Positions 1 to 8,843 of a stretch of 64,000 nt of DNA are shown here, in pieces. Below the pieces are notes generated by a model that saw only the letters and a program-made list of their open reading frames with translations, did not search any database and was not told the DNA's origin. The DNA is taken from contig JAVEYY010000005.1 in the NCBI GenBank assembly GCA_034003245.1, positions 77,425-141,424 of the forward strand, written 5' to 3'. Numbering within the stretch: position 1 is the stretch's first letter; each line of letters opens with the position of its first letter. Origin of the DNA: Perlabentimonas sp034003245. Lineage in GTDB: Bacteria; Bacteroidota; Bacteroidia; Bacteroidales; Tenuifilaceae. A program made the position numbers and the translations under genes.

Positions 1-1
1 A

Positions 2-685
2 GGCGGAACCTATCCGCAACCGGGCGAAATATCGTTGGCACATAATGGAGTCCTATTCCTCGATGAGTTACCTGAATTCAAAAGAACAGTTCTTGAGGTT
101 ATGCGACAACCTTTGGAGGATAGAGTAATTACCATTTCACGGGCCAAATTCTCGGTGGAATACCCAGCCTCGTTTATGCTGGTCGCCTCCATGAATCCCT
201 GTCCCTGTGGATACTATAATCATCCGGAAAGGGAATGTGTCTGTTCAGCTGGTGTGGTTCAAAAATATCTTAATAAAATATCGGGGCCACTCCTCGACCG
301 TATCGATATTCACGTTGAGGTTGTTCCCGTTCCTTTTGAGAAGCTGGCCGAATCGCCGCAGGCAGAGCCCTCGGTATTGGTTAGGGCTAGGGTGGTTAAG
401 GCTCGCGAAATACAAGCCGAGCGTTTTATCGAATGGAAAGGTATTTACTGTAATGCCCAAATGAGCAGCAAGCTTATTCGCAAATTTTGCATTTTAAACG
501 AGGCAGGAACCGCACTTCTTAAAAATGCCATGGAAAGACTTGGACTTTCGGCCCGAGCATACGACCGTATTCTAAAAGTATCGCGAACCATTGCCGATTT
601 GGATAGCAGCGAAAGTATTAAACCCGAACATGTTGCCGAAGCCATTCAGTACCGAAGCCTCGACCGCGACACATGGACAGGATAG
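2..685 (+). CDS. comM: Mg-chelatase-like AAA ATPase, YifB/ComM family (C-terminal part)
   Basis: The reading frame is open from the left edge, so this is the 3' part of a gene that starts outside the window; about 228 residues are visible. It opens with the family's GGTYPQPGEISLAHNGVLFL stretch followed by DELPEF (Walker B). It continues with a SMNPCPCGYY segment, further cysteines (ERECVCS) that look like a metal-binding insert, and a LDRIDIHVEV sensor region. It ends with the small C-terminal helical Mg-chelatase domain (SARAYDRILKVSRTIADL). Known members are hexameric ATPases; ComM in Vibrio is a branch-migration helicase acting in natural transformation. That role is inferred here from the family only. 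Confidence in family is high, in exact function moderate. Confidence 0.93.
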   Translation, partial: GGTYPQPGEISLAHNGVLFLDELPEFKRTVLEVMRQPLEDRVITISRAKFSVEYPASFMLVASMNPCPCGYYNHPERECVCSAGVVQKYLNKISGPLLDRIDIHVEVVPVPFEKLAESPQAEPSVLVRARVVKAREIQAERFIEWKGIYCNAQMSSKLIRKFCILNEAGTALLKNAMERLGLSARAYDRILKVSRTIADLDSSESIKPEHVAEAIQYRSLDRDTWTG

Positions 686-788
686 CTAACTGGCAATAAT
701 CACTTAAGTTCAGGAATCAATTTGTAACTATTTTTTTAAATCGCCTGTTTTTTGTTGTAACTTGTGCAATATTCAACTCAATAGCACC

Positions 789-3700
789 ATGAAAAATCAC
801 CTTTCCCTTAGAAGAATAATACTCGTTTTGAGTATTATCTTCGCATTTATCGATGGATTTCCTCAACAAGGGAATCCTTTCCTTTCGCATTATCGTCTTC
901 CCGACGGCGTTAGCAACCAAAACTGGGGATTTGAACAGGGAAACAATGGGCTTATGTACGTTCTAAACCGAAAGGGCATTTTCTCCTTCGATGGGTTACA
1001 ATGGGAAAACCTTGGGGTTCATGGTCGCCCAATTGCCATTGCCTACAGCAATCAGCTGTTTTACTGCACCGATAGAGGTGTTGGATATTTTCAGCCAAAT
1101 GCCGACGGCACATACACGCAGCAGCTTCTTATCGAAGCATCGGAGAACGATTACTACTACAAGTTCTCAAAAATCACCAATGGATTACTGGTAATATCTC
1201 CCTACACCATATGCCGAATTACAACAGACCCAACCATTAGCTACGATACGCTTTACACCGATAAAAGGCCACAAGTTTTTATATCCGATTTTTTCGAGAT
1301 TGAAGGCAATATATATCATGTAAAGAATAAAGCTCTTGTCTACCTTAACAAACCCGATGGAGGGTACGAAATGCTGGCAGGGCTTCCCATGGGAATCGAT
1401 ATGACCTTTTCGTTTATACACGATAAACACGCGTACTTTGGCACAACCAACAATAGAATTTTCAGATTCGATGGTAATCGGCTATCGCCATACGCCGTTA
1501 AGGATCAAGCTTACCTTAATGCTAGCATACCCACTGGTGGGATGTCGATTGATAGTAAAAGATTTGTGTTGGCTACCCTAAACGGAGGTTGCCTGGTAAT
1601 AAACAGCAACGATGGGACTACGGAATATACACTAAACTACATCAATGGCTTGCCCGACGATGAGATATACTCCCTGGGGCAGGATAATAATGGTGGAATA
1701 TGGTTGTCGCACGGGATGGGTATTTCGCGTGTTGATCTAAAAATTCCAGTTAGAACCTACGCATACTATCAAGGGCTTAGAGGGAATATTCTCTCGGGAA
1801 CCGAATTCAATGGCAAACTATACGTGGGATCGAGCGAAGGACTCTTTTTCCTAGATGAAATCCGCGACTACAAAGCGGTAAGCGTATCCGTAAAGCCAAA
1901 AGCATCAACTGTAAAGAAAACCGAACCCGAGCCAGTTCAACAGCCCATTTCTCCTCAGGAAGAAACAGTTGAGCAGAAGAAAAAAGGGTTCCTTTCGCGT
2001 CTGTTTAACCGACGAGCCGATAAAACGGATGATGCACCAGAGATTGCCCGTACCACACAGGAAGTAACTCCTGTGAGCATGGACCGCGAACTACCTCAGC
2101 AAAAGAAAACCATCTACCAGCTTCAGTCAACAAGACACACATACAACAAAGTGAGCGGTTTACAGGGGAAGGTGCGACAACTTTTAAAACATAAGGGAAA
2201 ACTTTATGCCGCCACAAACTTTGGTCTTTATGAGATATCCGCCGGCTCTGCCGAGCTGGTTGTTCGAAACCTCAATTTAACATACCTAGCCGTATCGACA
2301 TTGGACGAAAACATCTTCCTTTTGGGTGCCGACGATGGGGCATACATTGCCACTCCTTCCAAAACCCGATGGAATATTACCCCCGTAATTGTGGGCGACA
2401 ATCATTTGGTGGTAAGCTTTATTCAACTCACCCCCGATCAGTACCTTCTCTCCGATGAGTTTGATGTACTACTAGCTAAAAAGGTTTCGTCGTCAAAGTA
2501 CGAGGTCGAAAAGATTCCGATTCCCGGCACTGAGTTTGGCAATCCATTGGTGCGGTGGGTTAATGGCGAAGCCATGGCATTTAGTTCAAGTGGAGCTTAT
2601 GTTTTCGATTCAAACACCCTTACACTTTCGCCTACCAGCACCTTTGAAATATCATCCTACAACAACATCATTTTTAATCAACCCGATTATACCTGGTTCA
2701 AATCGAGCAAGCAGTGGGAATGCCTATCCGCTAGCAATGAGATCAGCTTAAATACAAGTTTTCTTAACTTACTCGATAACCCCAACTACATAAGCATCGA
2801 AAACGACTCCACCATGCTTATTGTAAATGGGTACTCGCAGGTATATAGAATTGCCTCAACCAAAGCCGACTCTACCTCAAAACCTCTGGGTATTTTCTTT
2901 AAAAGTTTAAAAGATAAGGATGGCGTCATACTAACCAGCGAGAGCATTGAGCTCAGCTACTCCAACAACTCGCTAAAGGTTCGCATAAGTGCACCGTCGT
3001 ATATCAAGGAGGGGTCGGTTGAATTTCAGTACAAGATTTCGGGGCTAATGGAGAGCTGGTCCGAATGGAATAGTAATCCAAACCTCGATTTCCCATTCCT
3101 GCCCTCGGGTAACTATATCGTATCCATTAGGGCGCGCGATATTCTGGGGAGTGTAAGTGATACCATCGAATTTTCTGTTCAAATTAAACCACCATTCTGG
3201 CAAACCACCTGGTTTTACGCCCTCTGCCTAGTGTTTGTTCTAATTCTTTTCATTGTAATCATCAGAATAAGAGAGCGAAGCCTAAGAAAGGAGAAAGAGA
3301 TCCTTGAGCAGAAAGTTAAAGAGAGAACAAAAACCATTGAGGAGCAAAAGGAAGTTCTGAAAAAGCAACGCGACGATCTTGAGATATACAACAAGGAGAT
3401 TCTCCAGCAAAAGGAGGAGATAGAAGCACAGCGCGATGAGATTGAAATACAACGCGATCAGATATTCAAGCAGAACGAGGAGATTACGCAAAGTATTGCT
3501 TACGCCCGCAGGATTCAAACCGCCGTGATGCCCTCGCAGGAAATAGTAAAAGGATTACTAAATGAGTACTTTATCCTTTTCCGCCCCCGCGATATTGTGA
3601 GTGGCGACTTTTTCTGGATGACCGACAACAAGGAATTCATCTTTGTAGCCGCTGCCGACAGCACAGGTCATGGTGTACCTGGTGCTTTTATGAGCATGAT

Positions 3701-4235
3701 GGGCGTTTCGTTCCTCAACGATATTGTTAACGTGGAGGGAATTACTGAGCCCAACCAAATACTCAACAACCTGCGCCAGAAAATTATCACCACGCTTTGG
3801 CAAACTGGTAAGGAGGGCGAATCGCGCGATGGAATGGATATGGCGCTATGCGTATTTACAAAGGATATGAAAAAAGTATTCTTTGCTGGAGCCTACAACC
3901 CGCTTTACCTGGTTCGGAGTGGAGAACTAATAGAGTACAAGGCCGACAAGATGCCAGTTGGAGTACATCCTAAGCAGGATTTGCAGTTTACGGTTCAACT
4001 CATCGACTTGCAAGTAGGCGATAACCTCTACATCTTCTCCGATGGTTTTGTTGACCAGTTTGGTGGCCCCGATGGCCGGAAGTTTATGGCCAAACCATTT
4101 AAGCAGCTGCTTACCAGCATCCATAACCATCCAATGAATGAGCAAAAACAGATTCTAGAGGATACACTTGATAAATGGCAAGCACATCACGACCAGGTAG
4201 ATGATGTGCTGGTGATTGGAATTGCTGTAAGGTAG
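789..4235 (+). CDS. Two-component-type propeller sensor with Y_Y_Y domain, TM, coiled coil and SpoIIE phosphatase
   Basis: About 1148 residues. I chose the ATG at 789 because a hydrophobic signal sequence follows it directly; an in-frame TTG lies at 762. The N-terminal ~700 residues look like a periplasmic beta-propeller of the two-component-regulator type (repeated D-x-x-G-x-x-W motifs such as LGQDNNGGIWLSHG). A Y_Y_Y-like domain follows at ~730-795 (VEFQYKISGLMESW). One TM segment lies at ~800-827, a long Glu/Lys/Gln coiled coil at ~830-905, then a PP2C-type SpoIIE/RsbU phosphatase with RPRDIVSGDFFW and DSTGHGVPGAFMSMMG. A Pro/Glu/Lys-rich insert at ~375-440 interrupts the propeller. It probably senses an external signal and dephosphorylates a cytoplasmic anti-sigma or partner protein; the partner is not in the window. 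Confidence 0.9.
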   Translation: MKNHLSLRRIILVLSIIFAFIDGFPQQGNPFLSHYRLPDGVSNQNWGFEQGNNGLMYVLNRKGIFSFDGLQWENLGVHGRPIAIAYSNQLFYCTDRGVGYFQPNADGTYTQQLLIEASENDYYYKFSKITNGLLVISPYTICRITTDPTISYDTLYTDKRPQVFISDFFEIEGNIYHVKNKALVYLNKPDGGYEMLAGLPMGIDMTFSFIHDKHAYFGTTNNRIFRFDGNRLSPYAVKDQAYLNASIPTGGMSIDSKRFVLATLNGGCLVINSNDGTTEYTLNYINGLPDDEIYSLGQDNNGGIWLSHGMGISRVDLKIPVRTYAYYQGLRGNILSGTEFNGKLYVGSSEGLFFLDEIRDYKAVSVSVKPKASTVKKTEPEPVQQPISPQEETVEQKKKGFLSRLFNRRADKTDDAPEIARTTQEVTPVSMDRELPQQKKTIYQLQSTRHTYNKVSGLQGKVRQLLKHKGKLYAATNFGLYEISAGSAELVVRNLNLTYLAVSTLDENIFLLGADDGAYIATPSKTRWNITPVIVGDNHLVVSFIQLTPDQYLLSDEFDVLLAKKVSSSKYEVEKIPIPGTEFGNPLVRWVNGEAMAFSSSGAYVFDSNTLTLSPTSTFEISSYNNIIFNQPDYTWFKSSKQWECLSASNEISLNTSFLNLLDNPNYISIENDSTMLIVNGYSQVYRIASTKADSTSKPLGIFFKSLKDKDGVILTSESIELSYSNNSLKVRISAPSYIKEGSVEFQYKISGLMESWSEWNSNPNLDFPFLPSGNYIVSIRARDILGSVSDTIEFSVQIKPPFWQTTWFYALCLVFVLILFIVIIRIRERSLRKEKEILEQKVKERTKTIEEQKEVLKKQRDDLEIYNKEILQQKEEIEAQRDEIEIQRDQIFKQNEEITQSIAYARRIQTAVMPSQEIVKGLLNEYFILFRPRDIVSGDFFWMTDNKEFIFVAAADSTGHGVPGAFMSMMGVSFLNDIVNVEGITEPNQILNNLRQKIITTLWQTGKEGESRDGMDMALCVFTKDMKKVFFAGAYNPLYLVRSGELIEYKADKMPVGVHPKQDLQFTVQLIDLQVGDNLYIFSDGFVDQFGGPDGRKFMAKPFKQLLTSIHNHPMNEQKQILEDTLDKWQAHHDQVDDVLVIGIAVR

Positions 4236-4300
4236 TGCGAGGTGATTATCTGTTCACATTTAACGCGAAGGCTTCTGCATTTATGCATTTGCCAAAAAAG

Positions 4301-4429
4301 GTCACTGAGCTTGTCGAAGTGACCGTGGCCACGATTGTAGGTAGTTTAACGGTGGCTTCGACAGGCTCATTGACCATAGTCTCGATTGCAGGAGGCAGAA
4401 CGGTGGCTTCGACAGGCTCAGCCACCGTT
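4301..4429. repeat. Three hairpins sharing a 13-nt loop TTCGACAGGCTCA
   Basis: The loop TTCGACAGGCTCA occurs at 4357-4369 and 4408-4420, and a reverse-orientation variant TGAGCTTGTCGAA at 4306-4318. Each copy has a different stem: GTCAC/GTGAC around the first, and a perfect 9-bp AACGGTGGC/GCCACCGTT (4399-4407, 4421-4429) around the last. The second and third copies form an imperfect 51-bp tandem duplication. This resembles the small REP-like palindromes dispersed in many bacterial genomes. The rest of the 4236-4533 gap shows no gene. Confidence 0.75.
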
Positions 4430-4533
4430 AGATGAAATAATTTAAGGCAAACCACCAAAATGCTAAAACAGAAAACCTTTTGCGGTCTTGCGCCTTTGCG
4501 TTTATACTATTAGCCAGAAAACAGAGGCGGATA

Positions 4534-5088
4534 CTAGTTCTTAATGGTTCTACTTTTAATATCAAAAACAATAAGCGTATCGGCAAAGCCACCGTTTTTT
4601 ACGAGTTTCTCCAGCTGCTTTCGGGTTAAATTAATTTGTTTGTAGTACAGCTCATTGCCGGAGGCAACAGAATCGGGGGTGAATTTCAAAACCGTCTTAA
4701 GGGTCAGCGTATCGGCTTCGCCCAGCCCCTTTACAAAAAAGCGATTGTTATCCTTATACCCAAGATATAAAATCCAGTACCCATTTTCCTCAAGTGTATT
4801 GATAAAGTACTTCTTACCCGCTCGTTTTACAACCAAGCTATCGCAAAGCCGATGCTCAATTTTTGTAATCGAATTACCCAGGGAATCGGTGGTGATGTTA
4901 GTCCATGAGGTTTTATCGATAATATGGACCTCATTTTCGCCCTCCTTTTTCCACTCACCCATGATTTCCTTTGGCATCTGCTTACTATTTTTCACATCCA
5001 CGGGTTGTGGCACGGAGAAGAAATGAGTTAGGCACGATGATAAAACTACTCCAAGGAGTAAAACAGATATAATGGCAATTTTTCTCAT
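4534..5088 (-). CDS. Predicted lipoprotein of unknown function
   Basis: 184 residues from the ATG at 5088, chosen because it gives a clean lipoprotein signal peptide (MRKIAIISVLLLGVVLSSC, lipobox LSSC). The in-frame extension upstream is not signal-like and overlaps the terminator of the next gene. The mature part is mixed alpha/beta with short stretches such as MGEWKKEGENEVHIIDKTSW, ending in a basic tail. No family was recognised. It is transcribed alone: the pyrophosphatase gene upstream on the same strand ends in a strong terminator between the two. Confidence 0.7.
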   Translation of the reverse strand: MRKIAIISVLLLGVVLSSCLTHFFSVPQPVDVKNSKQMPKEIMGEWKKEGENEVHIIDKTSWTNITTDSLGNSITKIEHRLCDSLVVKRAGKKYFINTLEENGYWILYLGYKDNNRFFVKGLGEADTLTLKTVLKFTPDSVASGNELYYKQINLTRKQLEKLVKNGGFADTLIVFDIKSRTIKN

Positions 5089-5148
5089 GGCACTTCGGAC
5101 TTTACGACAAATGTATGCTATTCTGTGGTAAATGTCAATGATATACAA

Positions 5149-5178
5149 AAAATGAGCCGGGATAACCCGGCTCATTTT
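5149..5178 (-). terminator. Intrinsic terminator after hppA
   Basis: A perfect 13-bp inverted repeat, AAAATGAGCCGGG / CCCGGCTCATTTT, encloses the loop ATAA. It lies 20 bp past the stop of the pyrophosphatase gene. The U-rich end of the stem makes it usable on the minus strand. Confidence 0.88.
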
Positions 5179-5197
5179 CTAAAAAACCAATTATATC

Positions 5198-7396
5198 TTA
5201 CAAAAGATGGTACGATACGGCTACACCAACTGTAACAACCGAAGCCATTACCATAAGTTTAATCAGGATATTTAAGCTGGGGCCCGATGTGTCCTTAAAT
5301 GGATCACCAACGGTATCGCCAATAACGGTTGCCTTGTGAGCATCGGAACCTTTGCCGCCAAAGTTACCTTCCTCAACGTACTTCTTGGCATTGTCCCAAG
5401 CCCCACCAGCATTGGCCATAAAAATGGCAAGCGCAAAACCACTGGAGATAGTACCCAGCAGCAAACCTGCAATACCCGGCACACCAAATACAATACCCAC
5501 AATAACAGGGATAAGCAGCGCAAGGAGCGATGGTGTTAGCATTTCGCGCTGGGCTCCTTTGGTTGATATTTCAACGCAACGAGCGTAATCGGGTTCAGCC
5601 TTACCTTCCATAATGCCAGGAATTGACTTAAACTGACGGCGAACCTCGTCAACCATTTTTTGCGCAGCACGTCCAACAGCATTCATTGTCATTCCGCTAA
5701 AGAGGAAAACAGCCATTACGCCAATAAAGATACCAACAATTACGGTTGGGTTCATCAAATGAATTTCAAAGTGATTGACAAAATCAATAAACTCAGCATC
5801 GATTGCAGCAACTTTCCCTTTAATCCCGTTCAACTGGAAATTAGGTTGTCCAAGGAATTTAACATACATCATCCTAATTTCCTCAAAATACGAAGCAAGA
5901 AGTGCTAATGCAGTTAGTGCAGCGCTACCAATGGCAAATCCTTTTCCTGTGGCTGCTGTGGTGTTTCCAAGGGCGTCTAGTGCATCGGTACGTTTGCGAA
6001 CCTCTGGGCCTAGGGCGCTCATCTCGGCATTACCCCCTGCGTTGTCGGCAATGGGGCCGTATGCATCAGTGGCAAGGGTAATGCCTAGGGTCGATAGCAT
6101 ACCAACGGCAGCTATCCCAATTCCATATAAGCCATAGTTTAGGCTATCGGCATCAAACTTGAATCCTGTGGCAAAACCAAATGCAAGCGTAATGGCTACT
6201 ACAATAATTCCAAGAGGTACTGCAGCCGAAACTAACCCTGTTCCAACACCGCTAATAATAACAGTTGCTGGGCCGGTTCCACTAGCTTCGGCAATCTTTT
6301 GGGTGGGACGGTAAGCCGATGCAGTAAAGTACTCGGTTGACTGGCCAATGGCAATACCAGCAACAAGACCAACAATAATCGACCCCCAAATACCCATATC
6401 AAGACCTAATAGCTTAAGAATAAAGTATGATGCAACAACTATAAGTGCAGCGCTCACATTAACACCAAAACCAAGCGATTTGAGCAGCTGCTTTTGCGTA
6501 GCGCCTTCCTTGGTACGAACCAGGAATACACCTAGGATAGATAGCATTGTTCCCACCGCGGCAATAACCATAGGAGCAATAACCGCATTGTTCTGTAGTG
6601 GACTATTTATGTAGGCAGCGGCACCTAAAAGCGCCGAGGCAAGAATTGAAGCAGCAAACGATTCGAAAAGGTCGGCACCCATACCAGCCACATCGCCCAC
6701 GTTATCGCCTACGTTATCGGCAATGGTAGCAGGGTTACGGGGGTCATCCTCGGGGATATTGGCCTCAACCTTACCCACAAGGTCGGCGCCCACATCGGCA
6801 GCCTTGGTGTAAATACCACCACCCACACGGGCAAAAAGAGCTTGGGTTGATGCACCCATACCGAATGTAAGCATTATGGCAGTAATGGTCATCAACTTAT
6901 AACCACCATCCATCTCGGGGATAAAGTTGTTTAGCACGATAAACCAGATGGAAATATCGAGCAGCACCAGACCCACAACAACTAGTCCCATAACAGCACC
7001 GCTTCGGAATGCTAACCTCAAACCAGCGTTAAGCGAATCGCGACAAGCATTGGCAACCCGAGCCGAGGCAAAGGTGGCTGCTTTCATGCCAAAAAAACCG
7101 GCTAAGCCCGAGAATGCGCCGCCGGTTATAAATGCGAAAGGAACCCAGGGGTTTTGCACTCCTAAGCCGTAGGCTAAAATCGAAAAGATTACGGTTATAA
7201 CCAAAAAAACGATAATTACAATCTTATACTGCTGCCTTAGGTATGCTCCAGCACCCTTTCGAACGTGCGCAGCAATTTTTTTCATAGTATCTGTCCCCTC
7301 GTCTGCCCTCATCATTTGGACAAAAAACCTCCAGGCAAAGGTTAATGCCAGAATGGAGGCGGCGGGAACTAACCAGAACATTGGGTTTCCAATCAT
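5198..7396 (-). CDS. hppA: Membrane-bound ion-translocating pyrophosphatase
   Basis: 732 residues with about 16 predicted membrane segments, the normal length for the family. It hydrolyses cytoplasmic pyrophosphate and uses the energy to pump H+ and/or Na+ across the inner membrane. The substrate site is visible as GGGIYTKAADVGADLVGKVE followed by the Asp-rich DNVGDNVGDVAGMGADLFES, with a second Asp/Lys cluster near the C-terminus (KGSDAHKATVIGDTVGDPFK). The K+-site motif reads GNTTAATGKG, with Ala where K+-independent enzymes have Lys. It is therefore of the K+-dependent class, which includes many Na+ pumps; whether it moves H+ or Na+ cannot be read with certainty. Monocistronic, ending at the terminator at 5149-5178. 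Confidence 0.96.
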   Translation of the reverse strand: MIGNPMFWLVPAASILALTFAWRFFVQMMRADEGTDTMKKIAAHVRKGAGAYLRQQYKIVIIVFLVITVIFSILAYGLGVQNPWVPFAFITGGAFSGLAGFFGMKAATFASARVANACRDSLNAGLRLAFRSGAVMGLVVVGLVLLDISIWFIVLNNFIPEMDGGYKLMTITAIMLTFGMGASTQALFARVGGGIYTKAADVGADLVGKVEANIPEDDPRNPATIADNVGDNVGDVAGMGADLFESFAASILASALLGAAAYINSPLQNNAVIAPMVIAAVGTMLSILGVFLVRTKEGATQKQLLKSLGFGVNVSAALIVVASYFILKLLGLDMGIWGSIIVGLVAGIAIGQSTEYFTASAYRPTQKIAEASGTGPATVIISGVGTGLVSAAVPLGIIVVAITLAFGFATGFKFDADSLNYGLYGIGIAAVGMLSTLGITLATDAYGPIADNAGGNAEMSALGPEVRKRTDALDALGNTTAATGKGFAIGSAALTALALLASYFEEIRMMYVKFLGQPNFQLNGIKGKVAAIDAEFIDFVNHFEIHLMNPTVIVGIFIGVMAVFLFSGMTMNAVGRAAQKMVDEVRRQFKSIPGIMEGKAEPDYARCVEISTKGAQREMLTPSLLALLIPVIVGIVFGVPGIAGLLLGTISSGFALAIFMANAGGAWDNAKKYVEEGNFGGKGSDAHKATVIGDTVGDPFKDTSGPSLNILIKLMVMASVVTVGVAVSYHLL

Positions 7397-7689
7397 TGTG
7401 TTAGTTTTAAGTTTAGGTTTAGTAAGTAATTTATTCTGATGCCGAAATTAAGCGCGATACAGTACAATCACAAATTTTTAGAACATTTTTTTACAGCTAT
7501 TTTGCCTACATGTTTTTGAGCATACTGTAAAACAGGTTTTTTAATATATGCAAAAAATTGCATCTATCTATATTATCGTAAAAGATAGGCAAATAACAAA
7601 TAAAGCAGCGAGTTGTTTAACCCATTGCAATATTGTTATTCCCAACACTCAAATTATAAGGAATAATGAGTTAGATGAAAACGCAACGA
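7397..7689. other. Intergenic region between prfB and hppA
   Basis: 293 bp of AT-rich DNA without a convincing gene. It must hold the hppA promoter, but no clear TAnnTTTG box was found. A weak inverted repeat (TTATTCC ... GGAATAA around 7635-7668) without a U-tract lies past the prfB stop. Confidence 0.4.
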
Positions 7690-8782
7690 TTAGTACTCGG
7701 CGCCAAACTGCATAAGGTACTCCTTAATAAAGCTGCTGAACTCTCCATCAAGCACATCGTTTACATTGCCGGTTTCGTGGCCGGTTCGCACATCCTTAAC
7801 CAGTTTATAAGGATGAAGAACATAATTGCGGATCTGTGAGCCCCACTCAATTTTTAGCTTTTTGCCCTCAATTTCGGCCTGCTTCTCCTTGCGTTTGCGA
7901 AGTTCCAACTCGTAAAGGTGAGCTTTTAATAGACGCATAGCATTCTCGCGATTGTTGTGCTGCGAGCGGGTTTCGGTATTTTCAACAACAATTCCGGTTG
8001 GAATATGGTAAAGGCGCACGCCGGTTTCTACCTTGTTCACATTCTGTCCACCCGCTCCCGAGGAGCGGTAGGTGTCCCATTTTAAATCGGCGGGATTAAC
8101 CACAATGTCAATGGTATCGTCAACTGCAGGAGCAACAAACACCGATGCAAATGAGGTGTGCCGCTTGCCATTGGAGTTAAAAGGCGATATTCGCACCAGG
8201 CGGTGCACGCCATTCTCGCCTTTAAGGAAACCGTAGGCCATACTGCCCACAAACTCGATGGTTGCTGACTTAATTCCGGCCTCATCGCCCTCAAGTAAAT
8301 CGACCAGTGTAGTTGTATACCCGTTGCGTTCGCCCCATCGAAGGTACATGCGCATAAGCATCTCGGCCCAGTCCATGCTATCGATACCCCCTGCCCCCGA
8401 ATTTATTTTAAGGATTGCACCCAGCTTATCCTCCTCGTGGCGAAGCATATTCATCATCTCCAGGTCTCCAAGGCGATCGAGGGTTGTTTGGTAATGATTT
8501 TCTACCTCGGCTTCGGTGCCCTCGCCCTCCTTGCAAAAATCGTATATCACCTGCAGATCATCAACGAGGCTGGCTACCTCAGAGAATGATGTAATCCATT
8601 GTTTAATCTCGGCAATTTTCTTCAGCTGTTTTTCGGCCTCGGTGGGGTTATCCCAAAAAGTGGGATCCTGCGATTTCTGCTCCTCCTCGTCTAACTTTAC
8701 AGTTTTGCTATCGATGTCAAAGATGCCTCCTCAGCGCTTCCGTGCGCTTAACCAACTCCTTTATCTGCTCGGTGGTAATCAT
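7690..8782 (-). CDS. prfB: Peptide chain release factor 2, with programmed +1 frameshift
   Basis: The gene is read in two frames. It starts at the ATG at 8782 (MITTEQIKELVKRTEALRRH), runs 21 codons to CTT at 8722-8720, meets an in-frame TGA (8719-8717), and resumes in the +1 frame at GAC (8718-8716) until 7690. The product is about 363 residues, as in other RF2 proteins. Visible hallmarks are the SPF stop-codon-recognition tripeptide (~199-201, RISPFNSNG) and the GGQ peptidyl-hydrolysis motif (~244-246, SSGAGGQNVNK). RF2 releases peptides at UGA and UAA, and low RF2 promotes its own frameshift. It lies 61 bp downstream of the CarboxypepD_reg gene on the same strand. High confidence. Confidence 0.96.
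8716..8731 (-). promoter_or_regulatory. prfB programmed +1 frameshift signal
   Basis: On the minus strand the site reads AGGAGG CAT CTT TGA C: a Shine-Dalgarno-like AGGAGG three bases before the slippery CTT codon, followed by the UGA stop and C. This is the classical RF2 autoregulatory arrangement. The downstream frame is open for 342 further codons only if one T is skipped. Confidence 0.95.
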
Positions 8783-8843
8783 TGCTAATTTCGTTCTTTA
8801 GTGCACAAAGGTAGTGAAAAAGGGCGAAAATGGTATTGTTTTA

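Noticed and set aside
4235..4458. Short open frames over the TTCGACAGGCTCA hairpins on both strands
   Set aside because: Composed of the palindromic repeat itself, without start signals or homology.
6927..7172. Open frames antisense to the pyrophosphatase gene
   Set aside because: Antisense frames are common opposite Ala/Gly-rich membrane proteins; no independent evidence.
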